Origin: JANLTP01 sp031363055
GTDB taxonomy: Bacteria; Pseudomonadota; Gammaproteobacteria; Burkholderiales; Burkholderiaceae_E
Direction of reading: 5' to 3'
NCBI GenBank assembly: GCA_031363055.1
Contig: JANLTP010000112.1
Coordinates: forward strand, 1 to 26,821
Length of the DNA: 26,821 nucleotides
Part shown: piece by piece, positions 16,329 through 23,857 of the stretch
How the letters are laid out: the number at the start of each line of letters is the position of its first letter
Numbering within the stretch: position 1 is the first letter of the stretch
The notes under the pieces: generated by a model
Seen by the model: the letters and a program-made list of their open reading frames with translations, nothing else
Told to the model about the DNA's origin: nothing
Databases searched by the model: none
Program-made: the position numbers and the translations under genes

Positions 16329-17546
16329 TTGAATCACACACGCCAAGTCGAAATTCTGAAGGAAATCTTCAGTCATATCGACGCCCGCTCGACGCCGATG
16401 GCGGACGCGCCCTACTGGAACCCGGTTACGCGATACACGTCGCCGGCACATTTCCAGAATGAGTTGCGGACGCTATTCATGGGTGCCGTGCCCTTGTTGG
16501 CTGGATTCTCGCCCGACTTGCCGGCTCCGGGCACCTGGTTTACCTATGACATGCCCGATGCACCGATCGTCGTCATACGGGGTTGGGATGGCAAAGCACG
16601 CGCGTTTCTGAACATCTGCCGGCATCGCGGCTCCCGTCTCGTCGCATTCGAGATGGATGAGCAGGGCCGTTACTTGAATGCACGCGGCAGTACGCCCAAA
16701 GTGCTAGCCTGCGCTTACCATGCCTGGACCTATGACCTCGAAGGCACGCTGGTGCGCCACGCCAATGACATGGGTGGATTCAACCAAATTGCGGCGAACA
16801 TGGCCCGCGGTGAGTTCGGTCTGATCGAGCTTCCGTGCCTCGAAAGCGATGGCATGATTCTGGTTCGACCGATGGGTAATCGGCCGATCGAGCTGGCGCG
16901 CGACACGTTTGGCATGCATGCCCGAATGGGCGAATTCGGCTTTCAGAACTTCCACTTTTTTCAAGAGGTGTTCGCCGATTTCAGCGCCAACTGGAAGCTG
17001 CTGATGGATACCTTCATGGAGGGCTATCACATCGCTTCATTGCATCATGCAACGCTGGCGCCGAGGTTTCGTTGTTACCCGGTTATATACGAAACCTTTG
17101 GCCCGCATGCGCTGTTCCCGCTGACCCGAAAAAGTATTGATGAGCAAAGAGTCCTGCCCGAGAGCGAATGGTCGGTACTCAAACACGCCTCGACCGTGTT
17201 TGTGGTTTCGCCCAATGCGATCTTGAACATTCCGATGGATGGTCATATGGAGCTCTGGGACTTTCGACCGCTCGAGGTCGGTCAGACTCGCGTGCGGGTA
17301 CGTTTTTACGTTCCCGAGAAAGTCAACTCCGACGAGCAGAAGGCGCGCTGGCAGAAAAGCTGGAACATTTCGACTGATGTCATTTTTCGCGAAGACTTTG
17401 TGCAGCAGCAAAACATTCATGCCAACCTCGCCAGTGGTCGCATTCCAGGGGTTGTGTTTGGCAGTAACGAGCCAATGCTGAGTCATTTTCATCGCGAACT
17501 CGGCAAATTGACGGGAACTGCCGACGCGGTATTGCCGGGCCATTAG
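16329..17546 (+). CDS. Rieske non-heme iron oxygenase, alpha subunit
   Basis: Aromatic-ring-hydroxylating-type oxygenase of 405 aa. The Rieske [2Fe-2S] ligands are NICRHRGS and CAYHAWTYD; the mononuclear iron site is in NWKLLMDTFMEGYHIASLHH (two His), with a probable third Asp ligand in FREDFVQQQN. The spacer between the two Rieske ligand pairs is about 28 residues, longer than the usual 15-17. The start is TTG at 16329 with AGGGA upstream; no nearby ATG fits. The NTF2-fold gene just upstream may be functionally linked. No reductase or ferredoxin gene is adjacent, so electrons come from a distant system. The substrate could be aromatic, steroid-like or an amine-containing compound. Confidence 0.9.
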   Translation: MNHTRQVEILKEIFSHIDARSTPMADAPYWNPVTRYTSPAHFQNELRTLFMGAVPLLAGFSPDLPAPGTWFTYDMPDAPIVVIRGWDGKARAFLNICRHRGSRLVAFEMDEQGRYLNARGSTPKVLACAYHAWTYDLEGTLVRHANDMGGFNQIAANMARGEFGLIELPCLESDGMILVRPMGNRPIELARDTFGMHARMGEFGFQNFHFFQEVFADFSANWKLLMDTFMEGYHIASLHHATLAPRFRCYPVIYETFGPHALFPLTRKSIDEQRVLPESEWSVLKHASTVFVVSPNAILNIPMDGHMELWDFRPLEVGQTRVRVRFYVPEKVNSDEQKARWQKSWNISTDVIFREDFVQQQNIHANLASGRIPGVVFGSNEPMLSHFHRELGKLTGTADAVLPGH

Positions 17547-17555
17547 TTGACCCGT

Positions 17556-17626
17556 GATCAGTAATACGAGATCAGTAATACGAGATCAGTGATTAATGAC
17601 GGGCATCTGGTGAGCAATCACTGATC
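17556..17626. repeat. 14-bp tandem repeats and an 11-bp inverted repeat
   Basis: GATCAGTAATACGA occurs at 17556-17569 and 17570-17583, followed by a degenerate third copy GATCAGTGATTAAT (17584-17597). The third copy also pairs with a downstream inverted copy: GATCAGTGATT (17584-17594) and AATCACTGATC (17616-17626) form a perfect 11-bp stem with a 21-base loop. It lies between the Rieske and HDOD genes. The 14-bp unit equals two heptads, like the other arrays in the window. Confidence 0.85.
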
Positions 17627-17728
17627 ACCGGAGATCGCCGTACTTTGTACCGCTAATCGCAGTAATCAGGCGAACGATGCGGCGCTAAGCTCCCGGGCAG
17701 TATCCGCTACTTTTGCCCGGGGAAGTCC

Positions 17729-18925
17729 ATGTCGCGAACAACCTTGTCCACCGCTTTGCTGGGATATGCACCGGTCATTGATGATGAGAAGATCATTGTC
17801 GGATTTAGCCTTCAGGCGATTGCTTCCGCTGGTCGCGACGCGCCGGAGTTGGGGCGAATGTACGGTGAACTACTGCCTCACTTGAAGCCGGAGTCGCCGG
17901 GCATTCTGCTGGCCTGTGGCGGCGGTCAATTCCCCGAGACCATTGATCAGGTTGAACCTGATCCGCGACTTTGGGTCGAGTTGAATGCGACTGAAGTCGC
18001 CACTGAAATGGGCGAGGCATTGCTGGCGCGCCTGGCCGGTAAAGGCTTCTGCGTAGTCATGCGCGGCGCGCCGCTCAAGGCCTTGCCGCCCGCGCAGGCA
18101 GATGCGGTCAAGATGTCACTGGTTGGCAACGAAGCCTCGGTCGATACTGATCAGCCCAATCAAGCCGATTCGAGTCGGCGTCTGGTACCTTATTCACAAG
18201 GTGGCGTCACGCGTATTGATCAGATGGAGCGCAGCTTCGCGCGTGGCGCGGTGGCCTGTGTAGGTTGGCCCTGGGACGATGCACTTGAGCGCAGAGGTGC
18301 TGGCAAAGCTGCGCCGGAACTGTCCACCATCAGCGAAATGATGACTGCGATCAATCGCGGCGCCGAGCCGCCGGAGCTCGAGAAAATCATCAAGAAAGAT
18401 CCCTCCATGGCGTATCGCTTGTTGCGCTACATCAATTCGCCAGGCTTTGGTCTGCCAACCCAGGTTGATTCATTCGGACACGCAATAATGCTGTTGGGAA
18501 CCAACAAGCTCAAACGCTGGTTGGGTTTGCTGCTGGTGAACAGCAACAAGGATCCAAACATGAGGGCGATCGCGTCGGCGTCGTTCCGTCGCGCCATGTT
18601 GCTCGAGCAACTGGTGGCCTTGCCCAAAGGTGATCCGATGCGCGACGAAATCTTCATGATCGGTGTGTTTTCGCTACTCGACAAACTGTTTCAGACGCCG
18701 TTCGAGCAACTGTTCGAAAACTTGCCGGTGCCCGAATCGGTTTACTCAACCCTGGTCGAGAAAGTCGGTCCGCACAAGCCGTACCTGGACGTTGTCGAAG
18801 CCATCGAGCGTGGTCCTACGTCGGCGCTCGATGACAAATTGGATAGCGCCTTGATTGCGATCGAACATTGCAGCGCCGCGGTGATCAACACGATTACCCT
18901 GCCGGAGTTGTCGGGCGCGAACTGA
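17729..18925 (+). CDS. HDOD domain signalling protein (YuxH-like, degenerate EAL plus HDOD)
   Basis: Protein of 398 aa with a C-terminal HDOD domain: ISEMMTAINRGAEPPELEKI, DPSMAYRLLRYINSPGFGL and SFGHAIMLLGTNKLKRWLGL are hallmark blocks. The N-terminal 200 residues have the length and layout of a degenerate EAL domain (as in YuxH-type proteins) but lack an intact EAL motif, so c-di-GMP hydrolysis is unlikely. HDOD proteins act as regulatory scaffolds in motility, biofilm or stress signalling. GGGGAA precedes the ATG at 17729 at a good distance. It stands alone as a transcription unit. Confidence 0.88.
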   Translation: MSRTTLSTALLGYAPVIDDEKIIVGFSLQAIASAGRDAPELGRMYGELLPHLKPESPGILLACGGGQFPETIDQVEPDPRLWVELNATEVATEMGEALLARLAGKGFCVVMRGAPLKALPPAQADAVKMSLVGNEASVDTDQPNQADSSRRLVPYSQGGVTRIDQMERSFARGAVACVGWPWDDALERRGAGKAAPELSTISEMMTAINRGAEPPELEKIIKKDPSMAYRLLRYINSPGFGLPTQVDSFGHAIMLLGTNKLKRWLGLLLVNSNKDPNMRAIASASFRRAMLLEQLVALPKGDPMRDEIFMIGVFSLLDKLFQTPFEQLFENLPVPESVYSTLVEKVGPHKPYLDVVEAIERGPTSALDDKLDSALIAIEHCSAAVINTITLPELSGAN

Positions 18926-18963
18926 TCTGACCGGATTTTGCGTCGGCTTGAATTGACGCTTTC

Positions 18964-20025
18964 CTACCAGTAAGACCATGCACCTTGTGTGAGCACATGC
19001 AGGGCCAGCAGCAGATTGATCCAGCCGGCGGCCGAGTGAAAGCCGAAGATCGCCACCTTCGGCGACCAGGACGCACCGATGGCGACCAGCATTGCCAGCC
19101 GAACGCAATTGGTTCAACACAGCGCGATGAGAAGTGCGGGATAAACCAACAAGGTTTGCGGGAATCGAAAACTTCTTCGATTCCGGTACAGGTAGGCCGA
19201 GATGAACACCAGGGCGATCGTCATGCCCTGGTAGCCGAGGCACTCGGGTCCGATAATGACGGCGAAACGATCGACGTCGAGGCGTGCGGAACTCATGTCG
19301 AACTGCACCGAGTAGCCCCACCAGGTCAAAATCTGGATGGTTGCTGCCGAGGTCAGCACCAGGAGCAATCCGTAAAACCGGGTTTCCAGCCGAGCGCCGT
19401 CTATGCCCAACAACTCTGCGCTGGCAATCACAAGGCACAGGCTGCCAACAGCGGCGATCCGTACGCGATGGCTTTGCAGGTAATTGCGCCAGAATTCGAA
19501 CGGCGCTATCAATCGCGACAAGCTGGCAGCGAATAACAGGAACGAGGCGGCATAGCCCAGCGCAAGCGCATTGCCAGACATGGGCAACCATTCGAGCGGG
19601 AAGCCCTTGAGCTTGGCGCGGGTCACGATCAGCAGGCTCACGGCCAGCAAATGGATCACGAGGATCATCAGCCAGTGGGTACTGAACCAGCGCAGTTCTG
19701 CTGGACTGAACTGATGCTGGCGCTCGCGCACCAGCGCCAATCCGAATAACAAAGCCCAGAGTGCGGCAGCGGCAGCCGTACCCTTGACCAGCGAGTGGAT
19801 CAACAACGCCAGTCCGCTGTGTACCTGCACGGAGGTCGTGAGCGTTACCGCCGCCGGTTCCGCCGGAAAGATCTCCAGCAAGCCAAAGAACATTCGGGCA
19901 AGCGCAAATTCGATGGCCAGCGTCCCAAGCACAATGGCCAGAACAGATAGTGGACTCCGGACCAAGCCTGAACTGGGTTGACCGGGCGACGTCGCTGTAC
20001 CGTTCGACAGTAACCGGGTGTTCAT
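18964..20025 (-). pseudogene. Exosortase E-like gene interrupted by an in-frame TGA
   Basis: Polytopic membrane protein resembling the exosortase E (VPEID-CTERM) enzyme. The intact first part (ATG 20025 to the TGA at 19114-19116, 303 aa) has several membrane segments and the putative nucleophile in GPECLGYQGM. After the TGA the same frame continues with TNCVRLAMLVAIG and VAIFGFHSAAGWINLL to a TAG at 18964-18966. The Arg (NCVR) and His (GFHS) there are the other members of the expected Cys-Arg-His set. So the stop removes two of three catalytic residues. A TGG-to-TGA change is the simplest cause; sequencing error or read-through are alternatives. The CAAX-protease extension known for full-length exosortase E fusions is absent. 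It follows the desaturase fragment by 10 bases. Confidence 0.75.
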
Positions 20026-20035
20026 CAATCAGCAG

Positions 20036-20473
20036 TCAGGCTGATGCAACTAAAGGCGCACGTCGCAGAGGTAGCGCCAGCATTTTCCAGAGCGTCAACA
20101 TGCGTGGGTCGCGCATTTCCTCCAAACCCATGGCCATATTGGCATGTCCGGCACTGGGCTGGGCTTGATAGGTGCCGAATAGTTGATCCCACCATGGAAA
20201 CAATGAAGACAGGTTGCGCTGACTCTCCTGGAGCTTGGCGGAATGATGAACGCGATGCATATCCGGCGTGACGATGAACCAGCGTAATAGTCGCTCGGGC
20301 CGGGGCGTGAGGCGAACGTTACCGTGATTGAACACAAGCAGCACAGAGCGAAGCAGCAAGGTCAGGGCGACCGCCAGCGGTGGAGCGCCAATGAGCCAAA
20401 TTGTGACCAGCAGCATCGATTGCTCCCACAGAAGCGCTAACGGATGAGCTAGAAAGGACATGGCTGAGGACAT
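20036..20473 (-). pseudogene. Sterol desaturase / fatty acid hydroxylase family, C-terminal half only
   Basis: About 145 aa matching the C-terminal part of the membrane di-iron hydroxylase superfamily: FNHGNVRL, TPDMHRVHHS with its His cluster, SLFPWWDQLFGTYQAQP and GHANMAMGLEEMRDP. Family members are usually near 270-300 aa; here the N-terminal half with the first membrane segments and first His boxes is missing, and the frame opens only about 29 codons upstream of the ATG, just after the stop of the VPEID-CTERM gene. The remaining His boxes cannot complete the di-iron site, so this is probably a remnant, unless it pairs with another polypeptide. It shares strand and spacing with the exosortase-like gene downstream. 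Confidence 0.72.
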
Positions 20474-20560
20474 TGCCGCAGATAACTCTGCAGTTGCGTC
20501 AGATGTGTGAGCAGCCAGTCGATAGGCAGGTCGCCTGATCCTGCGTTCGCCAAGTTCCGG

Positions 20561-20719
20561 TCAGTCGCTCTTTTTCTTCAGCATCAGCGCCAAACCGCCT
20601 ACCAACGCGATCATCACAACGCTGAGCGTTCCGTCGATCTCGGGGGCTGCACGAGCGTTTCCGGCGAGTACAGACGATGAAATCAACGTGGTGGCAAGCG
20701 ATACAACGAGTAGTTTCAT
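20561..20719 (-). CDS. Short VPEID-CTERM-like sorting-signal protein
   Basis: Protein of 52 aa starting at ATG 20719 with AAGG nine bases upstream; longer frames starting at 20836 lack support. It has a Sec-type leader (MKLLVVSLATTLISSSVLAG, ending NARAA), then APEIDGTLSVVMIALVGG followed by LALMLKKKSD: a PEID motif, one hydrophobic span and a basic tail. This is the layout of VPEID-CTERM proteins, the predicted substrates of exosortase E. Almost nothing lies between leader and sorting signal. Upstream in the same strand of an exosortase-like gene, it is the likely cognate substrate. Function of such mini-proteins is unknown. Confidence 0.75.
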   Translation of the reverse strand: MKLLVVSLATTLISSSVLAGNARAAPEIDGTLSVVMIALVGGLALMLKKKSD

Positions 20720-20910
20720 GGGTTTACCTTTTCTGGTTGGATATCGAAGGTTGAAGTGTCCATTGCTGAGCGAGATTGGACGGCACGGGGAAAGGGAAAC
20801 ACAAATCGATAATGACGCCGGCGGGCGCGATTTCACGAAGCTTTACGCTGATTTGGGCGTACGTCAGAAAATCCGACAATCGGAATTCGTCAAAATGCGC
20901 GCGACGACCT
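20720..20910. other. Intergenic region without recognisable features
   Basis: About 190 bases between DUF2784 and the VPEID-CTERM gene, both on the minus strand. Reading frames crossing it on both strands are low-quality and have no family resemblance. It should hold the promoter for the VPEID-CTERM/exosortase unit, but I see no strong box. Confidence 0.4.
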
Positions 20911-21315
20911 TTACTTTTTAGTCGCCGGCTTGTACTTCGTTGCGACTCGGTGCGCGCCAGTAATTTCCAGCCAGTAAGTTCCGTATAGCAGCAAGTTGAT
21001 CGAAAGTACCAGCGCAGCAAGGACGAATTGCAACTCGCGGGTCAGGCCCTCAGGGTAAATCACGCCAAGCAGATAGTGTTCGATGAAGCTGTTGGCGTAG
21101 CCGGACTCGCCGGCACTGCGTCGAAGACTGTTTTCAAGATAGGTCAACGGACAAATCCGTCCGGTCAGCTCAACAAAGATCGCCCAACTGGCAGCGGGCA
21201 AATGAATCAACGGCATGAAGCGCCACTTGAACGATAGCGCCGCGCCAAAGGTGGCAAACACGATGAACGCCAGATGAGCGATCAAGACGGTGTCTGCGGC
21301 CAGTCGTGCAAGCAT
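20911..21315 (-). CDS. DUF2784 family membrane protein
   Basis: Protein of 134 aa with about three to four hydrophobic segments and the DUF2784 blocks: ADTVLIAHLAFIVFATFG, WAIFVELTGRICPLTYLEN, LRRSAGESGY, SFIEHYLLGVIYP and a last membrane span near LVLSINLLLYG, ending in a basic tail. Function is unknown in the family. Start is ATG 21315. It is divergent from the PaaG-like crotonase gene with about 120 bases between starts. Confidence 0.9.
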   Translation of the reverse strand: MLARLAADTVLIAHLAFIVFATFGAALSFKWRFMPLIHLPAASWAIFVELTGRICPLTYLENSLRRSAGESGYANSFIEHYLLGVIYPEGLTRELQFVLAALVLSINLLLYGTYWLEITGAHRVATKYKPATKK

Positions 21316-21437
21316 GAATTTCCCGGATGTGCGAGGGGCATTTTATGCCTCGTTTCACACGCTGCAATCGCCAGCAACTCGAACCTTCGAGACCGAAGCT
21401 CGCGGTGTTAACTTGTTTGCAAATAGGAGACTGCCGC

Positions 21438-22280
21438 ATGGAATCGAATCACATGGACTCGAAGCCGATTGATACCGGCACACCGGATCTGCTCGCGCGG
21501 CTTGATGCTGGTGTGCTGACCTTGACCTTGAATCGGCCCGACGCCCGAAACGCCATGACGCGCGCGATGAATGCGGCGCTGGCCAGCCAACTGGCGTCGG
21601 CCGAACTCGATACGGCCGTCAAATGTATTGTTCTGACCGGCGCCGGCAAAGGCTTTTGTGCGGGTGGCGACGTCAAGGGCATGGCCGCGCGCGGCGATGG
21701 AACCGTCGGCGATAACACCATCGATGGCGCGATCCACAAGCAGCAAGTCGGCCAACGAGCGACTGCCGGCAAGCTGTTCAAGATGCCCAAGCCGACCATC
21801 GCGGCGCTGCCCGGCGCGGCCGCTGGGGCCGGCTTGTCGCTCGCGCTGGCCTGCGATCTGCGAATCATGGCGAGCACGGCGATCATGACCACGGCCTTTG
21901 CCAAGGTTGGATTTTCAGGCGATTACGGCGGCACCTATTTTCTGACTCAATTGGTCGGGACTGCCAAGGCTCGAGAATTGTATTTTTTGTCGGACCGCGT
22001 CAGCGCCGACGAAGCTTTGCGGCTGGGTCTGACCAACTGGGTTTGTGCGCCTGAGGAACTGGCCAGCAAGGCACGTGCAATTGCGTTGCGTCTGGCTAAT
22101 GGCCCAACGGCCGCTTACCGCTACATGAAAGAAAACCTGAATCGGGCACTGGCCGGCAATGTCGACGATTGCCTCGATCTGGAGGCGACCCATCATGTGC
22201 ACTGCGGACAGACCGAAGACCATCGCGAAGCAACCAAGGCCTTCGTCGAGAAGCGCGAACCGGTCTTCAAGGGTCGTTGA
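21438..22280 (+). CDS. Enoyl-CoA hydratase/isomerase family protein (PaaG-like)
   Basis: Crotonase-fold protein of 280 aa. Motifs: LTLTLNRPDARNAMTRAMN, oxyanion-hole GFCAGGDVKGMA and GAAAGAGLSLALACDL, then FAKVGFSGDYGGTYFLTQLVG. The two catalytic Glu positions of hydratases are not Glu (Ser in AGLSLA; a Gly-Phe-Ser-Gly-Asp stretch instead), and the Asp before GGT is as in PaaG-type isomerases, so isomerase-like chemistry is more likely than simple hydration. I start at ATG 21438 with AGGAG eight bases upstream; the frame runs open to 21327 but without a ribosome site. The SDR gene follows on the same strand after 95 bases. Confidence 0.88.
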   Translation: MESNHMDSKPIDTGTPDLLARLDAGVLTLTLNRPDARNAMTRAMNAALASQLASAELDTAVKCIVLTGAGKGFCAGGDVKGMAARGDGTVGDNTIDGAIHKQQVGQRATAGKLFKMPKPTIAALPGAAAGAGLSLALACDLRIMASTAIMTTAFAKVGFSGDYGGTYFLTQLVGTAKARELYFLSDRVSADEALRLGLTNWVCAPEELASKARAIALRLANGPTAAYRYMKENLNRALAGNVDDCLDLEATHHVHCGQTEDHREATKAFVEKREPVFKGR

Positions 22281-22375
22281 CACACGAGTCGTTGATCATT
22301 ACGTCCCCAAAGTCCTCAGCACTTTAAACACGACGTCCGAGCAAAACCCGATCCTAACGTAGCACGGAGCATTTC

Positions 22376-23155
22376 ATGATTTCAACTCAACTGTTTGATC
22401 TGAGCGGTAAGGTGGCGCTATTGACTGGCGCTTCCAAAGGTATGGGCAAGGCAATGGCTACCGGTATGGCCGAACACGGCGCCAAGGTCATGATCTCGAG
22501 CCGCAAGCTCGATCAATGTCAGGCTGTGGCTGACGAGATCAATGCCCGGTGTGGTGAGAAGCGTGCGTTCGCCTTTGCCTGCAATGCCGGTTACAAGGAG
22601 CAACTGCAGGCGCTGGTCAACGCCACGCGCGAACAACTCGGCAGTATCGACATTGTCGTCGGCAATGCCGGGATCAATCCGTTCTACGGATCGATGACCA
22701 AGATCCCGGATGATGCCTATGACAAGATCATGGCGACCAACGTCAAATCGAATCTTTGGCTCGCGCAGATGGTCGCGCCCGACATGGCCGCGAAGAAGAA
22801 GGGTTCGATGATCTTCACCTCAAGTGTCGGCGCCTTTGGTGCCTCGACCGCGCTGGGTGCCTATGCGATCTCCAAGGTTGCGTTGATCGGACTGGTACGA
22901 AATCTGGCCGCCGAGTTTGGTCCCGAAGGTGTTCGGGTCAACGCGATCTGTCCAGGCCTCATCCGGACCGATTTTGCACAAGCCCTTTGGGATACTCCGG
23001 AAGCCGAAAGGCGCGCGAATTCACAGATTCCGCTGCGCCGTCTGGGCGAAGCGGAAGACTTCAAGGGTGTGGCGGTTTTTTTGGCATCGGACGCCAGTGG
23101 CTACATTACTGGCCAAGCCCTGACGGTGTGCGGCGGCTCGCACATGCGGGCGTGA
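22376..23155 (+). CDS. Short-chain dehydrogenase/reductase (SDR) family protein
   Basis: Classical SDR of 259 aa: cofactor motif TGASKGMGKAMA, SSRKLDQC (Arg at the end of strand two suggests NADP), NAG in VGNAGINPFYG, catalytic Ser in FTSSVGAFG, and YAISK with the catalytic Tyr and Lys. ICPGLIRTDF and ASGYITGQALTVCGGSH close the domain as in DHRS4-like and FabG-like members. GGAG lies seven bases before the ATG at 22376. With the crotonase upstream it may act on a 3-hydroxyacyl-CoA or secondary alcohol (inference). It converges on the GST gene with 16 bases between stops. Confidence 0.92.
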   Translation: MISTQLFDLSGKVALLTGASKGMGKAMATGMAEHGAKVMISSRKLDQCQAVADEINARCGEKRAFAFACNAGYKEQLQALVNATREQLGSIDIVVGNAGINPFYGSMTKIPDDAYDKIMATNVKSNLWLAQMVAPDMAAKKKGSMIFTSSVGAFGASTALGAYAISKVALIGLVRNLAAEFGPEGVRVNAICPGLIRTDFAQALWDTPEAERRANSQIPLRRLGEAEDFKGVAVFLASDASGYITGQALTVCGGSHMRA

Positions 23156-23171
23156 TGGCTAGCGCCCGAAG

Positions 23172-23798
23172 TCACGCTGGCGGTATGAAGCGCTGGGATA
23201 TCGCCTGAAATACCGGCAGCGCCTCTAACCTGGCCGAGTGACCCGTCAACGCCGGAAAGTTCGCCGAGACGACCAGACCCGGATGCGCCTCCATCAGGAA
23301 TCGCCAACCGACCGCGACCGCAATGTCAGCATGGCCCATACTCGATCCGAACCAATAGTCGCTGCTGCTGGCGTTACGTTCGACTTCCAAGGCTGTTGCC
23401 ACCGCGTGTATCTGACTCTGGCAGCGCTCGACCCAGGTATCCGACACTTGGTTGTGCAAGCGTTTCTCGTAGAACAGGATGACTGCCTTGTCGGCTAGGC
23501 CCGTGGCCAACGAGGCAATTTTCAGCGCCCGCCGCCGTGCCGGTTCAGCGCTCGGAAATAGTCGTTGCGCGGGCGGCACCAGACCGTCGAGATAATCAAG
23601 AATATTGTGGCTTTCGATCAACACTTCGTGATCGTCAAGCACGAGGCTTGGAACTCGGACCAGCGGGTTGTAAGCGCGAACCTCGTCAGCATCGCCAAAG
23701 GTTGACCACGGCCGATGCTCGAATTCAAGCTTGTAGAGCGTCAGCGCGATGCCGACCCGGCGAACGAACGGTGAGTCATATTGTCCTATCAAAATCAT
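23172..23798 (-). CDS. Glutathione S-transferase family protein
   Basis: Protein of 208 aa with the two-domain GST pattern: thioredoxin-like N-terminal half with YDSPFVRRVGIALTLY (Ser in SPFVRR), NPLVRVPSLVLDD (cis-Pro) and LIESHNILDYLD (glutathione gamma-glutamyl site), then a helical C-terminal half with WFGSSMGHADIAVAVGWRF carrying the conserved Asp. Probably cytoplasmic glutathione conjugation or a related reaction; no substrate can be given. GGAGG stands six bases before the ATG at 23798. Confidence 0.93.
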   Translation of the reverse strand: MILIGQYDSPFVRRVGIALTLYKLEFEHRPWSTFGDADEVRAYNPLVRVPSLVLDDHEVLIESHNILDYLDGLVPPAQRLFPSAEPARRRALKIASLATGLADKAVILFYEKRLHNQVSDTWVERCQSQIHAVATALEVERNASSSDYWFGSSMGHADIAVAVGWRFLMEAHPGLVVSANFPALTGHSARLEALPVFQAISQRFIPPA

Positions 23799-23857
23799 TA
23801 CAAGCCTCCGTTAAAAGTGGCGCGAATTGCTGGCTCAGCAAACTATTCAATTTGAAA

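Noticed and set aside
19114..19116. TGA read as tryptophan (alternative genetic code) or selenocysteine
   Set aside because: The thiolase and molybdopterin oxidoreductase genes end normally at TGA, and the position does not align with a catalytic Cys that selenocysteine would replace.
20561..20836. A 91-aa start for the VPEID-CTERM protein
   Set aside because: The upstream 39 residues lack a ribosome site and would bury the signal peptide; ATG 20719 has both.
21327..22280. Longer start at 21327 for the PaaG-like crotonase
   Set aside because: The extra residues are not crotonase-like and ATG 21438 has an AGGAG site at the right distance.
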